From UBA5078 sp964538025 (GTDB lineage Bacteria > Pseudomonadota > Gammaproteobacteria > Pseudomonadales > Pseudohongiellaceae), in the NCBI GenBank assembly GCA_964538025.1, contig CAZICZ010000009.1:1-64000 (forward strand): DNA of 64,000 nt. Reading direction: 5' to 3'. A program made the position numbers and the translations under genes. Positions 42,965-51,086 of the stretch are shown piece after piece. The notes beneath the pieces are model-generated. The model was not told the DNA's origin and did no database searches. It was given only the letters and a program-made list of their open reading frames with translations. Numbering within the stretch: position 1 is the first letter of the stretch; each line of letters begins with the position of its first letter.

Positions 42965-42977
42965 TGTGCACCGTGCG

Positions 42978-43052
42978 TTATCCGAAGGAAATGATCTCCT
43001 GGACACCGACTGCACCAAAGTCCATTGAAACCTGCGTTTGACCACTAGACAT
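42978..43052 (-). CDS. 24-residue peptide gene with its own promoter, strong SD and terminator
   Basis: ATG at 43052, TAA at 42978. The peptide is MSSGQTQVSM followed by DFGAVGVQEIISFG: no Cys, no charge cluster, no signal peptide, hydrophobic towards the end. The ribosome site AAGGAGGTGATC is an almost full complement of the 16S 3' end, with GGAGG seven bases before ATG. A TTGACA promoter lies upstream and a hairpin plus terminator downstream, so it is a complete, monocistronic unit of about 180 bases. It does not resemble PqqA, MftA or methanobactin precursors. It may be a modified-peptide (RiPP) precursor, a signalling or regulatory peptide, or a leader ORF. The neighbours include no obvious peptide-modifying enzyme. 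Confidence 0.72.
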   Translation of the reverse strand: MSSGQTQVSMDFGAVGVQEIISFG

Positions 43053-43091
43053 TGGATCACCTCCTTTTTCTTTATCAGTTGAAGAGCCTTG

Positions 43092-43121
43092 AGAGTACGC
43101 AGGCAGACACGAGGCTGTCAA
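43092..43121 (-). promoter_or_regulatory. Sigma-70 promoter of the 24-codon gene
   Basis: Reading leftward, TTGACA (43121-43116) is a perfect -35; TACTCT (43097-43092) is a fair -10 after an 18-base spacer. Predicted start is near 43085, about 33 bases before the ATG. Confidence 0.6.
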
Positions 43122-43212
43122 TGCACATTGTGAGAAAGCATGAGCGCGTCTTGTGCTCCCTCACGGAACCGGCGAACATGCGCCCACTTTGACCGCGGAA
43201 CGCTCTCTGTCT

Positions 43213-44313
43213 ATGGATTCCGAACTTCGCCGCATTGGCCAATGGGGTGCTGCGTCTGTGTTGCTGGCAGGCATCGGTTTTGCCCTCGCCGTATCGCCGG
43301 CGTTTGCCCTTCAGTGGACCATTATCACAACGCTTCTTTGGTTTCTGGTGTGGCACCTCAGCCAACGCCGCCTGCCTCTCAATCGCCCGGCCGAGGGAGC
43401 GCCCCTGTATGCATCGCTCGGCCTCGCGAATCGGATAACGGTTCTGCGCGGGTTTCTGATTGCGCTGACCGGCGGTTTCATTGGTCAGGCAATCAACGAC
43501 ACGCTGCTGATCTGGATTCCCGCCTTCCTGTATTCGCTTGCCGCGATTCTGGACCGCGTCGATGGGTATGTCGCGCGACGCCAGCGGCACACCAGCCTGT
43601 TGGGCAATGCGCTGGACACCGTTTTCGATGCGCTCGGGCTTCTCATTGCGCCGCTGCTCGCCGTCGATGTGGGCAAGGCTCCTGCCAGTTATCTGATGGT
43701 CAGCGCCGCCTATTACCTCTTTCATCTGGGACTGCGCTGGCGCACGCAGCACGGCAAACCGGTGTACCCGTTGGTGCCCAATACCCTGCGCCGCACACTG
43801 GCGGGATTTCAGATGGGCTATATCGCGGTCGTGTTATGGCCTCCCTTTAACGCTGCCGTCACGGTACCGGCCGGATTCGCGTTCATGCTGCCTTTGCTGA
43901 TCGGATTTGCCGTGGACTGGGGCGTGGTCAGTGGTCGAATACGCGCGACGGAACCCCCGCTCACCACCTTCTTCACGCACCTGGCGCGCGGGAGCGAATC
44001 CCTTCTGCAACCCTGCCTGCGCGTGCTTGGCGCGGGAGCACTCGGGTGGATACTTTTCCAACACGAGATCGGCACTCTCGCGGCAGTGGGATGCGGCACG
44101 GCCGCCCTTGCCCTGTTGCTGGGGATCGGCGCCCGCATCGCTGCTCTCGCCGTGTTGGTGATCCTGGCGCTCAGCGCGGATATTCCCACAGACTCCGACG
44201 CGGTTATGTGCCTGCTCTGGGCCAGTGTCGGTGTTCTGCTCCTGGGCGGAGGGCGCGGCAGTCTCTGGCGATGGGATGATCACTGGGTCACCCGACACGA
44301 TGGCGCATCATGA
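43213..44313 (+). CDS. CDP-alcohol phosphatidyltransferase family membrane protein
   Basis: 366 residues. Family signature complete: DRVDGYVARRQ, eight-residue spacer, then GNALDTVFD (D-x2-D-G-x2-A-R-x8-G-x3-D-x3-D), so it should join a CDP-activated alcohol to a second alcohol in the membrane, making a phosphodiester lipid or osmolyte. Several hydrophobic segments flank the motif, and the C-terminal half holds extra membrane helices not present in PgsA, making it longer than typical members. It overlaps the next gene by ATGA. The start is uncertain: MDSELRR (43213) has no good ribosome site, and a GTG at 43153 is in frame. Confidence 0.85.
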   Translation: MDSELRRIGQWGAASVLLAGIGFALAVSPAFALQWTIITTLLWFLVWHLSQRRLPLNRPAEGAPLYASLGLANRITVLRGFLIALTGGFIGQAINDTLLIWIPAFLYSLAAILDRVDGYVARRQRHTSLLGNALDTVFDALGLLIAPLLAVDVGKAPASYLMVSAAYYLFHLGLRWRTQHGKPVYPLVPNTLRRTLAGFQMGYIAVVLWPPFNAAVTVPAGFAFMLPLLIGFAVDWGVVSGRIRATEPPLTTFFTHLARGSESLLQPCLRVLGAGALGWILFQHEIGTLAAVGCGTAALALLLGIGARIAALAVLVILALSADIPTDSDAVMCLLWASVGVLLLGGGRGSLWRWDDHWVTRHDGAS

Positions 44314-45290
44314 GCCGCAGCATCTGGCTCAGCCTTTTTCTGTGGTGCCTGTCCGCCGGTCTGGCAGGATGGGTGATGCGTGACATTTCCTGGTCGACAC
44401 TTGGGATGGCATTTTCCCGCGTCAGCACGCCGCAGGCGCTGGCGTGGGGAGGGCTCAATCTACTCGTGATGGCCTTGTCCACCCTGCGCTGGCAGGTGCT
44501 TCTGCACGCACTCTCCGGTCAGGTGTCTTTTCTTGCCTTGTTGGCGGTACGCCTTGCTGGTCAGACGATCAGCTTCATCACCCCGGGACCTCAGTTTGGC
44601 GGTGAACCTCTGCAGGTCTTCTGGCTGGCGAAGGGACAGGGCCTTGCGTTGCACAAGGCGATCGTGAGTCTTGGTCTCGACCGGATATGCGAGTTGTGGG
44701 TCAATCTGGCCGTACTGGTGATGGGCGTGCTCATCATACTGTCCTTCGGCATGCCGATGGACGAGTGGTTCCAGCGACTGATCATTCTCAGTATACCGGT
44801 CATTCTGATACCAGGGTTGGTGATACGCGCTTTGCACGATCCTCGCAGCGGGCTTGAACGTCTCAAGCGCCTCAGCGAACGCTGGCTGCGCCACCCGCGA
44901 TTACGCGCGTCGCCCCATCTCTGGGACACGGTCGAGTCAGATCTTCTCACGCTGCGCACCCAGCACGGCAGGCTCGTGCCGGCAAGCCTGTTACTCTCCC
45001 TGCTCGGCTGGGGCATGATTCTGGCGGAACTGGCGCTGTTGCTGGCGGTCGCGGGTGTCCCGCTGACCGTGTCATCCTTTGCACTGGTCGCTGTGTCGAT
45101 CCGACTGGCCATGCTGATGCCGCTTCCCGGTGGCATCGGCACGATCGAGGCTGCCGTCCTGTGGTCCTTTCACTGGCTTGCCCTGCCTGTCGAGAGCGCC
45201 CTGATTCTCATCGCGCTTATGCGCACACGCGATCTTGCCATCCTGCTGTGCGGTGCAGGTGCGCTGGGAAGCCTGCGTCACCTTCGCTAG
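44310..45290 (+). CDS. Lysylphosphatidylglycerol synthase TM-region (UPF0104) family protein
   Basis: 326 residues with about eight membrane helices. It has the family's core pieces: NLLVMALSTLRWQVLLHAL, FITPGPQFGGEPLQVFWLAKGQG, SLGLDRICELWVNLAVL, and the C-terminal LMPLPGGIGTIEAAVL. In MprF the equivalent domain flips aminoacylated lipid; stand-alone forms are thought to move or modify lipid head groups. Its ATG overlaps the stop of the CDP-alcohol transferase gene, so the two probably make and move one lipid. Confidence 0.85.
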   Translation: MSRSIWLSLFLWCLSAGLAGWVMRDISWSTLGMAFSRVSTPQALAWGGLNLLVMALSTLRWQVLLHALSGQVSFLALLAVRLAGQTISFITPGPQFGGEPLQVFWLAKGQGLALHKAIVSLGLDRICELWVNLAVLVMGVLIILSFGMPMDEWFQRLIILSIPVILIPGLVIRALHDPRSGLERLKRLSERWLRHPRLRASPHLWDTVESDLLTLRTQHGRLVPASLLLSLLGWGMILAELALLLAVAGVPLTVSSFALVAVSIRLAMLMPLPGGIGTIEAAVLWSFHWLALPVESALILIALMRTRDLAILLCGAGALGSLRHLR

Positions 45291-45369
45291 AGCCGCGGAA
45301 GCACACTGGCACCGCTGCCCGGCATAGGGCAGTATTGAAACCTCCATTCTGCTATCCGGAGCCCCTGCC

Positions 45370-46986
45370 ATGCGCGCTTCCCTGACTCTTGTGCTGCTCG
45401 CCAGCCTGTGTGCCTGTTCTCGTGAAGTCCCCCAGCCCTCTGAGTCCGAGGCGTTTGACTGGCTCCTTGCGGGAGGCACGCTGTATTCCGGGGATGGCAG
45501 CACCCCGCGAGCAGGAGACGTGGGCATACGCGATGGCCGCATCGTGGCACTCGGCGACGATCTGCGCGCGCATCCTGCGACACACGTGCTCGACGTGGCG
45601 GGGCTTGCCGTCACACCCGGATTCATCGACATCCACAGCCATGCCGTGGGCAGTGACCGCTCGGATGATCTTTACCGCTGGCCGGATGCGCAGAATCTGA
45701 TCCGGCAGGGAGTGACCACGGTGATCGGAGGTCCCGATGGCGACTCTCCGCTGCCGATTACCGATACCTTTGCCGCGCTGGAGGCAGTGGACCCGGCAGT
45801 CAACTTCGGCACTTTTGTCGGCCATGGATCGATTCGGGCGCTGGTTGTAGGGGAACAGGACCGTCCGGCAACGGAGGAAGAATTGGCGCTCATGGAGGAA
45901 CAAGTTCGCCTTGCGATGGAGCAAGGTGCCTTTGGTCTTTCTTCCGGCCTCATCTATGCGCCGGGCCGCTTTGCGGGCACGGAAGAAGTGATTGCCCTCG
46001 CTCGCGTGGCCGCACAGTTCGGCGGCATGTATATCAGCCATATGCGCGAGGAGGGTCTCGCGGTCCTGGACAGCGTGGCCGAGACCATCCGCATCGGCGA
46101 AGAGGGCGGACTGCCTACCCAGATTACCCATCACAAAATCGTCGGGGCGCCCATGTGGGGAAGTTCCGCCCAGACTCTCGCGATGGTCGATGAGGCGATC
46201 GCCCGGGGCGTGGATGTCTCCATTGACCAATACCCTTACACGGCATCGGCCACCAGCCTGACCATTCTGTTTCCGGGATGGAGCCTCGACGGGGGCCGGG
46301 ACGCCCTGATTGCGCGGATGGAGGATTCCGTGCAGCGCCAGCAGCTCAAAGCGGAGATCGTGCGCAACATCGAGGTCGACCGCGGCGGGAATGACCCGGC
46401 GAATGTGGTGATCGCCTTGTGTCCGCACGACGAAACACTGAACGGCCTCAACCTCAGCGAGATTCTGCGCCAGCGCGAACGGGACGCCAGCAAGGAAAAC
46501 GCGGCCGACTTGTTGATGGAACTGGTGGCGGCAGGAAACTGTGACGCAGTGTTTCATGCCATTGACGAGGACGATGTACGCGCCATCATGCGTCATCCCC
46601 GCACGATGATTGCGTCGGACGGCGGCGTCATGGGCCCTACCGACCGCATGCCGCATCCGCGCAACTATGGCACCTTTGCGCGGGTACTGGGTCACTATGC
46701 TCGCGACGAGGGCGTTCTGGATCTGCCCACCGCGATCTCCAAAATGACGACATTGCCCGCAGACCGTCTGGGACTTGCCGATCGGGGACGCCTGGAAGTG
46801 GGAGCTGTCGCGGACATCGCGGTACTGGACCTGAACACGGTGATCGACACCGCCACGTTTGAGTCCCCGCATCAATACGCGCTGGGAGCCCGCCATGTTC
46901 TTGTGGGAGGCGAGGCGGTGTTGCTGGACGGGGAAATGACAGACAAGCGCCCGGGCGTCATCCTGCGCGCCGCCGCCCCCCGCTAG
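45370..46986 (+). CDS. N-acyl-D-amino-acid deacylase family lipoprotein
   Basis: 538 residues. Lipobox ASLCAC gives a lipid-anchored periplasmic enzyme. The D-aminoacylase/D-glutamate deacylase pattern is clear: TPGFIDIHSHAVGSD (HxH), GAFGLSSGLIYAPG, YISHMREEG, TQITHHKIVG, SIDQYPYTAS, MIASDGG and HPRNYGTFARVLG. These zinc enzymes release D-amino acids from N-acyl forms, as in cell-wall or siderophore debris. GGAG eight bases upstream fixes the ATG. It is 79 bases from the preceding gene and may be a separate function dropped into the lipid cluster. Confidence 0.9.
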   Translation: MRASLTLVLLASLCACSREVPQPSESEAFDWLLAGGTLYSGDGSTPRAGDVGIRDGRIVALGDDLRAHPATHVLDVAGLAVTPGFIDIHSHAVGSDRSDDLYRWPDAQNLIRQGVTTVIGGPDGDSPLPITDTFAALEAVDPAVNFGTFVGHGSIRALVVGEQDRPATEEELALMEEQVRLAMEQGAFGLSSGLIYAPGRFAGTEEVIALARVAAQFGGMYISHMREEGLAVLDSVAETIRIGEEGGLPTQITHHKIVGAPMWGSSAQTLAMVDEAIARGVDVSIDQYPYTASATSLTILFPGWSLDGGRDALIARMEDSVQRQQLKAEIVRNIEVDRGGNDPANVVIALCPHDETLNGLNLSEILRQRERDASKENAADLLMELVAAGNCDAVFHAIDEDDVRAIMRHPRTMIASDGGVMGPTDRMPHPRNYGTFARVLGHYARDEGVLDLPTAISKMTTLPADRLGLADRGRLEVGAVADIAVLDLNTVIDTATFESPHQYALGARHVLVGGEAVLLDGEMTDKRPGVILRAAAPR

Positions 46987-47001
46987 CAGGCCGCTGAATG
47001 C

Positions 47002-47385
47002 TCAAACGCCAAAGGGCTGGCGATACGCCGCCCAGCACTGGGCGTTCTCCCACAGTTTCACCTGCAGCATGCCACTGCCCGGGGGCGAAATCTGCGCCCC
47101 TATCTGCTGGCACAGAATCCGACTGAAGTGTTCCAGGCTCGGGTTGAGGCCGGCGAACGCCGGCTGATCGTTCAGATGCGCATCCCGGTACTGCCCTACC
47201 ACGGTGGTCAACACCGCTTCGATTTCCATGATATCCACGAGATACCCGTGCTGATCCAGCGTGGGGGCCTCTATGCTGAACTCCAGCACGTAGTGGTGGG
47301 CATGGGGAAAATTTTCGGCGCCCCAATCGCCCCCGATCAGGGTATGGCGGGCAATGAACTCACGGGTAACGGCAACGGTGTACAT
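47002..47385 (-). CDS. 6-pyruvoyl-tetrahydropterin synthase family protein, Cys-to-Glu variant
   Basis: 127 residues. PTPS/QueD enzymes use zinc and a Cys to change the side chain of dihydroneopterin (or its triphosphate). Zinc His residues are present: REFIARH (His14) and FPHAHHY (His28, His30). The C-terminal Glu is in LWENAQCWAAY. The catalytic Cys, four residues before the first HxH His, is Glu24 here (GAENFPH). That swap is the mark of PTPS-III, which makes 6-hydroxymethyl-dihydropterin and can replace FolB, but the alignment is by eye. It is the last gene in an operon with an MDR dehydrogenase and a RibD-C reductase, so it probably belongs to pterin chemistry rather than queuosine. Confidence 0.8.
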   Translation of the reverse strand: MYTVAVTREFIARHTLIGGDWGAENFPHAHHYVLEFSIEAPTLDQHGYLVDIMEIEAVLTTVVGQYRDAHLNDQPAFAGLNPSLEHFSRILCQQIGAQISPPGSGMLQVKLWENAQCWAAYRQPFGV

Positions 47386-47397
47386 GGCATTTCCTAT

Positions 47398-48414
47398 TCA
47401 GGGAGAAATGGATGGGTAGACAAAGACTGCCTGCAGGATTTCGCCCGGGGCGCGGTCCAGGGTCTGATAAACGGTGGCAGCCTCCTCAAGGGGCACCCGC
47501 TGACTGATCAGCACCGAAGGGCGAATTCGGCTCAGCATGTCCCAGGCGGTATCAAAGCGTCGCGCCTTGTCCCAGCGACCGGTGAGCGCTGGCGCGAGGG
47601 TGCTGACCTGGCTGGTGCGAATACTCAGGCGGTTACGATGTGCCGCACCGCCCAGGATCACTGGCGCTGACTTGGTGCCGTACCAGCTCCCTACGATGAT
47701 TCGGCTGGCAAACCCGGCAAGCTCGATGGCCAGATTCAAGGCCTCGGGGACACCGGTAAGTTCCAGGATGAGATCGGCATCGCCCGCCTGCCCGCGCGCC
47801 GATGCGTCCGGCGACAGGACACTTGTCACCCCGAGGGACTGCGCCACGCGGCGGCGCTCGGGAACATGATCGAATGCCAGCAACGTGTCGAGCGGAAACC
47901 GCGACAGCAGCGCGCAGACCAGTTGCCCCACAATCCCTAGCCCAAGCACCGCGACGCGCTCGCCCAGCAGCGGCTGTGCATCGTGCACCAGACTCACGGC
48001 GGTTTCCATATTTGCCAGAAACACGGCGTCTTCCTGCGCGATGTCGTCGGGCAGCGGAATGAGGTGCTCGGGGCGCGCGAGCACATGGCTCGCATGGGGG
48101 GCGAAGACGAAGACGCGCCGCCCCTTCCAGAACGGGTCCACGCCGCTGCCAAGGGCGTCAACCTCGCCGACCGCTGCATACCCGTATTGGAGCGGATACT
48201 GCGTGCTGTGCTGCATCCCGTCGAGAGTCTCATCCAGCGCCAGTGTCTGGGGCACCTGCCCCCGATACACTAGCAATTCGGTGCCTGCACTCACGGCCGA
48301 GCAATGCGACCTGACCCGCACCTGTCCCTCGCCGGGCATGAGCAGGGGCACCGAACGCACCGCCACCTGACCGGGCGCTTCAAACCACAGTTGCTGCGTT
48401 TTTGGTGCCGTCAT
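47398..48414 (-). CDS. MDR-family zinc-type dehydrogenase, BchC/Tdh-like
   Basis: 338 residues. An early CSAVSAGTELLVYRG motif is typical of the MDR branch that includes BchC-like and threonine-dehydrogenase-like proteins. The NAD(P)-binding fold starts at VAVLGLGIVGQLVCALL, and LDRAPGEILQAVF closes the protein. The four-Cys structural zinc loop is absent. It would oxidise or reduce a secondary alcohol or ketone. The ATG at 48414 overlaps the stop of the RibD-C gene as ATGA, and the PTPS gene starts 12 bases later. In this place a sepiapterin-reductase-like role on a pterin side chain is possible but unproven. Confidence 0.85.
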   Translation of the reverse strand: MTAPKTQQLWFEAPGQVAVRSVPLLMPGEGQVRVRSHCSAVSAGTELLVYRGQVPQTLALDETLDGMQHSTQYPLQYGYAAVGEVDALGSGVDPFWKGRRVFVFAPHASHVLARPEHLIPLPDDIAQEDAVFLANMETAVSLVHDAQPLLGERVAVLGLGIVGQLVCALLSRFPLDTLLAFDHVPERRRVAQSLGVTSVLSPDASARGQAGDADLILELTGVPEALNLAIELAGFASRIIVGSWYGTKSAPVILGGAAHRNRLSIRTSQVSTLAPALTGRWDKARRFDTAWDMLSRIRPSVLISQRVPLEEAATVYQTLDRAPGEILQAVFVYPSISP

Positions 48415-49130
48415 TGCCGACTCTCCGTTCCGTAATCCAGCTCTCCCCAAATGATCAGATCATCTTGCAGGCGCGCGCTTTCCACCGACGTGAGCCGGGG
48501 AATCTGTTCCTGCCGCGCATAGCCCAGCGCATCGACTGCCTTGTATCCCCCGACAAATCGTGGCGCCAGCGTGAGAACGACTGCGTCGGCAAGGCCCGAC
48601 TTCAGGAAGCCCTGAATGACGCGCGCGCCCCCCTCCACCATCAAGGTACGAATGCCGCGCTGCCATAACACCGACAAGACGGCGGACAGCTCCAGCACGC
48701 CGTCGCGGCCTGTGGGCACCACAATGCGCTCTATGTCATCGCGCGGGTTTGCCATCGTTGCTTCCGAGGTAAACACCCAGCAGCGCTGATGCCCGGTGCT
48801 GACCCGGGCGTGGGCGGGGAGGCGTCCCCGGCTGTCGAGCACGATCGGCTGGGGACTGGCGCCGCTGCACTCTCTCACCGTGAGCTGGGGATCATCGGCA
48901 AGCACAGTGCCGATACCGACCAGAATGCCATCGTGCAGGCTGCGCAGCCGGTGGGTAAGGGTCAGGGAGTCGCGATTGCTAAGGATCAGTGGTTCGCCGG
49001 CACGCAGGGCCAGGCTGCCGTCCAGACTCTGGGCATAACACAGCGTGACCCACGGCCTCCCGGCATTTGCGTGGCCGGCGCGATGGGCGTGCACCCAGGC
49101 ACTGAGTTGGTCGTTCAGAGTCGCTGACAT
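48411..49130 (-). CDS. RibD C-terminal domain (dihydrofolate-reductase-like) reductase
   Basis: 239 residues from MSATLNDQL. Core pieces of the RibD-C/DHFR fold: RPWVTLCYAQSLDGSLAL, HRLRSLHDGILVGIGTVLADDPQLTVR, SPQPIVLDSRGRLP, RTLMVEGGARVIQGFL and APRFVGG. It reduces a pyrimidine, pterin or similar ring with NADPH. The N-terminal deaminase domain of RibD is missing. It is translationally coupled to the MDR gene. With the PTPS variant downstream, a pterin substrate is likelier than riboflavin. A weak ribosome site leaves the start unsure. Confidence 0.85.
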   Translation of the reverse strand: MSATLNDQLSAWVHAHRAGHANAGRPWVTLCYAQSLDGSLALRAGEPLILSNRDSLTLTHRLRSLHDGILVGIGTVLADDPQLTVRECSGASPQPIVLDSRGRLPAHARVSTGHQRCWVFTSEATMANPRDDIERIVVPTGRDGVLELSAVLSVLWQRGIRTLMVEGGARVIQGFLKSGLADAVVLTLAPRFVGGYKAVDALGYARQEQIPRLTSVESARLQDDLIIWGELDYGTESRQ

Positions 49131-49236
49131 AGCGGCGAATGGTATGTCGCGCCCCCCTATTAGGCAAGGCAACTTGCCTCTGGGAATCCCGCAGATGACA
49201 GGTCACAATAGGCGCCTTGACGTGCAAGGAGCCCGC
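49131..49236. promoter_or_regulatory. Divergent promoter region of the pterin-type and glycosyltransferase operons
   Basis: Only 106 bases separate the start codons of the leftward RibD-C/MDR/PTPS operon and the rightward glycosyltransferase/methyltransferase operon, so they share this control region. No clear hexamers were identified. Confidence 0.45.
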
Positions 49237-50298
49237 GTGAAAAACCCTCTTTATTTTGCTATTCCCGGCGAGCTTTCGACCCGCACCGGTGGCTATGCCT
49301 ATGACCGCCGCCTGATCGAAGAACTGAGCGCCCGGGACCTGAACGTGACCGTGCTGGCCTTAAGTCCCCGCTTTCCATTTCCCGATGCCCATGATCTGGA
49401 GGCAGCCGATGCCACTTTCGCATCGCTGCCCGATGGCGCGGTTGTCCTTGTGGATGGGCTGGCCTTTGGTGCGATGGAAGAGATTGCCCTGCGCCATGGA
49501 TCACGGCTGCGCTTCATTGCCCTGTGTCACCACCCGCTGGCACTGGAGAGCGGGCTTTCGGATGCCGACTGTGACCGCTTTCTGTTGTCCGAGGCGGCAG
49601 CGCTTTCGGTGGCGCGTGCCATTGTCGTCACCAGTGATGAAACCAAGCGCATATTGAAGACCCTGTTTTCGACGCCCGACTCCAAGATCCTGGTCGCCCT
49701 CCCGGGCACGGACGAAGTGCCCTTTGCTCCCTGTGAAGGCAACCCCCCGGTGGTGTTGTGCGTGGCCACGCTGACCCGCCGAAAAGGCCACGACGTGCTG
49801 ATCGAGGCGCTGAGTCGCCTGCGTGACCTGCCGTGGCAGGCGCGTTTTGTCGGAGGCGATACCTTCGATCCAGGCTGGGTCAGCCACCTGCACGAGCGCG
49901 TCGCGGCGGCGGGCCTGGAGGCGCGCATTTACTTTACCGGAAGCCTGGAGGACGTGACTGCGGAATACCGCAAGGCAGATCTGTTCGTGCTGCCGACCCT
50001 TTACGAAGGTTACGGCATGGTCATCGGAGAAGCGCTGGCACATGGCCTGCCGGTAGTGACCTCCGACATCGCTCCGCTGAACAGCGTTGTGCCGCGTGAC
50101 GCAGGTGTTCTGATCCCTCCAGGGGATGCAGGCGCCCTCAGCAAAGCACTTGCAATCCTGTTACAGCATCCGGGCGTGCGACAAAAACTGGGAGACGGGG
50201 CACGTCAGGCGGCGGCGTTGCTTCCCCGCTGGACAGACTGCGGGGCGCGTGTCGCCACCTTGGTGGACGTCATCGCACAGAGACGGGTCGAGACATGA
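49237..50298 (+). CDS. GT4-family glycosyltransferase
   Basis: 353 residues from a GTG with AAGGAG five bases upstream. The GT-B fold shows FAIPGELSTRTGGYAYDRRLIEEL at the start, VLCVATLTRRKGHDVLIEAL at the second domain, IYFTGSLEDVTAEYRKADLFVLPTLYEGYGMVIGEALAHGLPVV (EX7E nucleophile-region motif). It moves a sugar from an NDP donor with retention. It overlaps the next gene by ATGA. In this cluster the acceptor could be the CDP-alcohol-derived lipid or a pterin; the sequence does not decide. Confidence 0.88.
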   Translation: MKNPLYFAIPGELSTRTGGYAYDRRLIEELSARDLNVTVLALSPRFPFPDAHDLEAADATFASLPDGAVVLVDGLAFGAMEEIALRHGSRLRFIALCHHPLALESGLSDADCDRFLLSEAAALSVARAIVVTSDETKRILKTLFSTPDSKILVALPGTDEVPFAPCEGNPPVVLCVATLTRRKGHDVLIEALSRLRDLPWQARFVGGDTFDPGWVSHLHERVAAAGLEARIYFTGSLEDVTAEYRKADLFVLPTLYEGYGMVIGEALAHGLPVVTSDIAPLNSVVPRDAGVLIPPGDAGALSKALAILLQHPGVRQKLGDGARQAAALLPRWTDCGARVATLVDVIAQRRVET

Positions 50299-51086
50299 GC
50301 GGCTTTTCTGTCTCTTGGCTCGATTTGCGGGAACCCGCCGACATGGCCGCCCGCGACAAGACGATCGCCACACGCGCACTTGGCGCGCTCGGCACGGGAC
50401 GCATTCCGCTGATAGTAGACCTCGGCGCGGGCACCGGCTCCACGCTGCGGGCGCTTGAGGCTCTCTCCACGTCTGCGCTGCGCTGGCGTTTGCTGGATCA
50501 CGATGCCGCCTTGTTGGCGACCGCCCATCTCCGCCACGGGGACAGCGGGCGGCTTGAAACCCAACAACTCGATCTCAGGGAGGTGGACGCTCTCCCCCTC
50601 GCCGACGCGACGCTGGTCAGTGCTTCCGCGCTTTTCGATCTGGTGTCGGCTGAGGTTGTGGACGCCCTGAGCACACGCCTGGCAGAGGCGGGCATCGGCC
50701 TGTACGCGGCGCTCAATTACGATGGCACGACCCAGTGGGAACCGGTACACCCCTTGGATAAGGCGGTACTCGCGGCTTTCAATGCAGACCAGCGACGCGA
50801 CAAAGGCTTGGGTCCGGCGCTTGGGCCAGACGCAAGCGCCTGCCTTGCCGAGCGGTTCCGGGCACAGGGGTATGAGGTCGAGATGGCGCAGAGTCCGTGG
50901 CAACTCGGCCCCCAGGACGCGACGCTTGTCGCGGCACTGATAGAGGGGATCGCGTCCGCGGTCTCGGGCCGCCTCAGTGCGGAGGAGTGCGACCAGTGGC
51001 GGGCATTTCGGCTACAGCATGTGTCACAGGGCCGCTGCATTGTGGGACACACGGACCTTCTCGCTCTGCCTCCTCATAGAGACTAG
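50295..51086 (+). CDS. Class I SAM-dependent methyltransferase
   Basis: 263 residues. Motif I is LIVDLGAGTGSTLRAL (about 39-54), then WRLLDHDAALL, LETQQLDLREVDALPLADATLVSASALFDLVSAEVV. No signal peptide or membrane segment. It starts inside the glycosyltransferase's stop codon and its own TAG overlaps, base for base, the stop of the convergent sulfatase-like gene in CTAG. Substrate unknown; cluster position suggests the same molecule as the glycosyltransferase. Confidence 0.82.
   Translation: MSGFSVSWLDLREPADMAARDKTIATRALGALGTGRIPLIVDLGAGTGSTLRALEALSTSALRWRLLDHDAALLATAHLRHGDSGRLETQQLDLREVDALPLADATLVSASALFDLVSAEVVDALSTRLAEAGIGLYAALNYDGTTQWEPVHPLDKAVLAAFNADQRRDKGLGPALGPDASACLAERFRAQGYEVEMAQSPWQLGPQDATLVAALIEGIASAVSGRLSAEECDQWRAFRLQHVSQGRCIVGHTDLLALPPHRD

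Larger units (their letters stand above)
42618..42977. other. Intergenic region between micro-gene terminator and TonB-like gene
   Basis: 360 bases holding the terminator and 3' hairpin of the 24-codon gene, an AT-rich tract at about 42735-42780, and a sigma-54-like promoter. No other gene is supported. Confidence 0.5.

Noticed and set aside
42978..43052. Reading the 24-residue peptide as PqqA or a mycofactocin precursor
   Set aside because: It has no Glu-x3-Tyr core and no C-terminal Val-Tyr, and no radical SAM or other pqq/mft gene is present.
43186..43214. TTGACC and TATGGA as promoter of the CDP-alcohol transferase gene
   Set aside because: Spacing is ideal, but the -10 would overlap the ATG at 43213, so it fits only if the true start lies further downstream; not strong enough to call.
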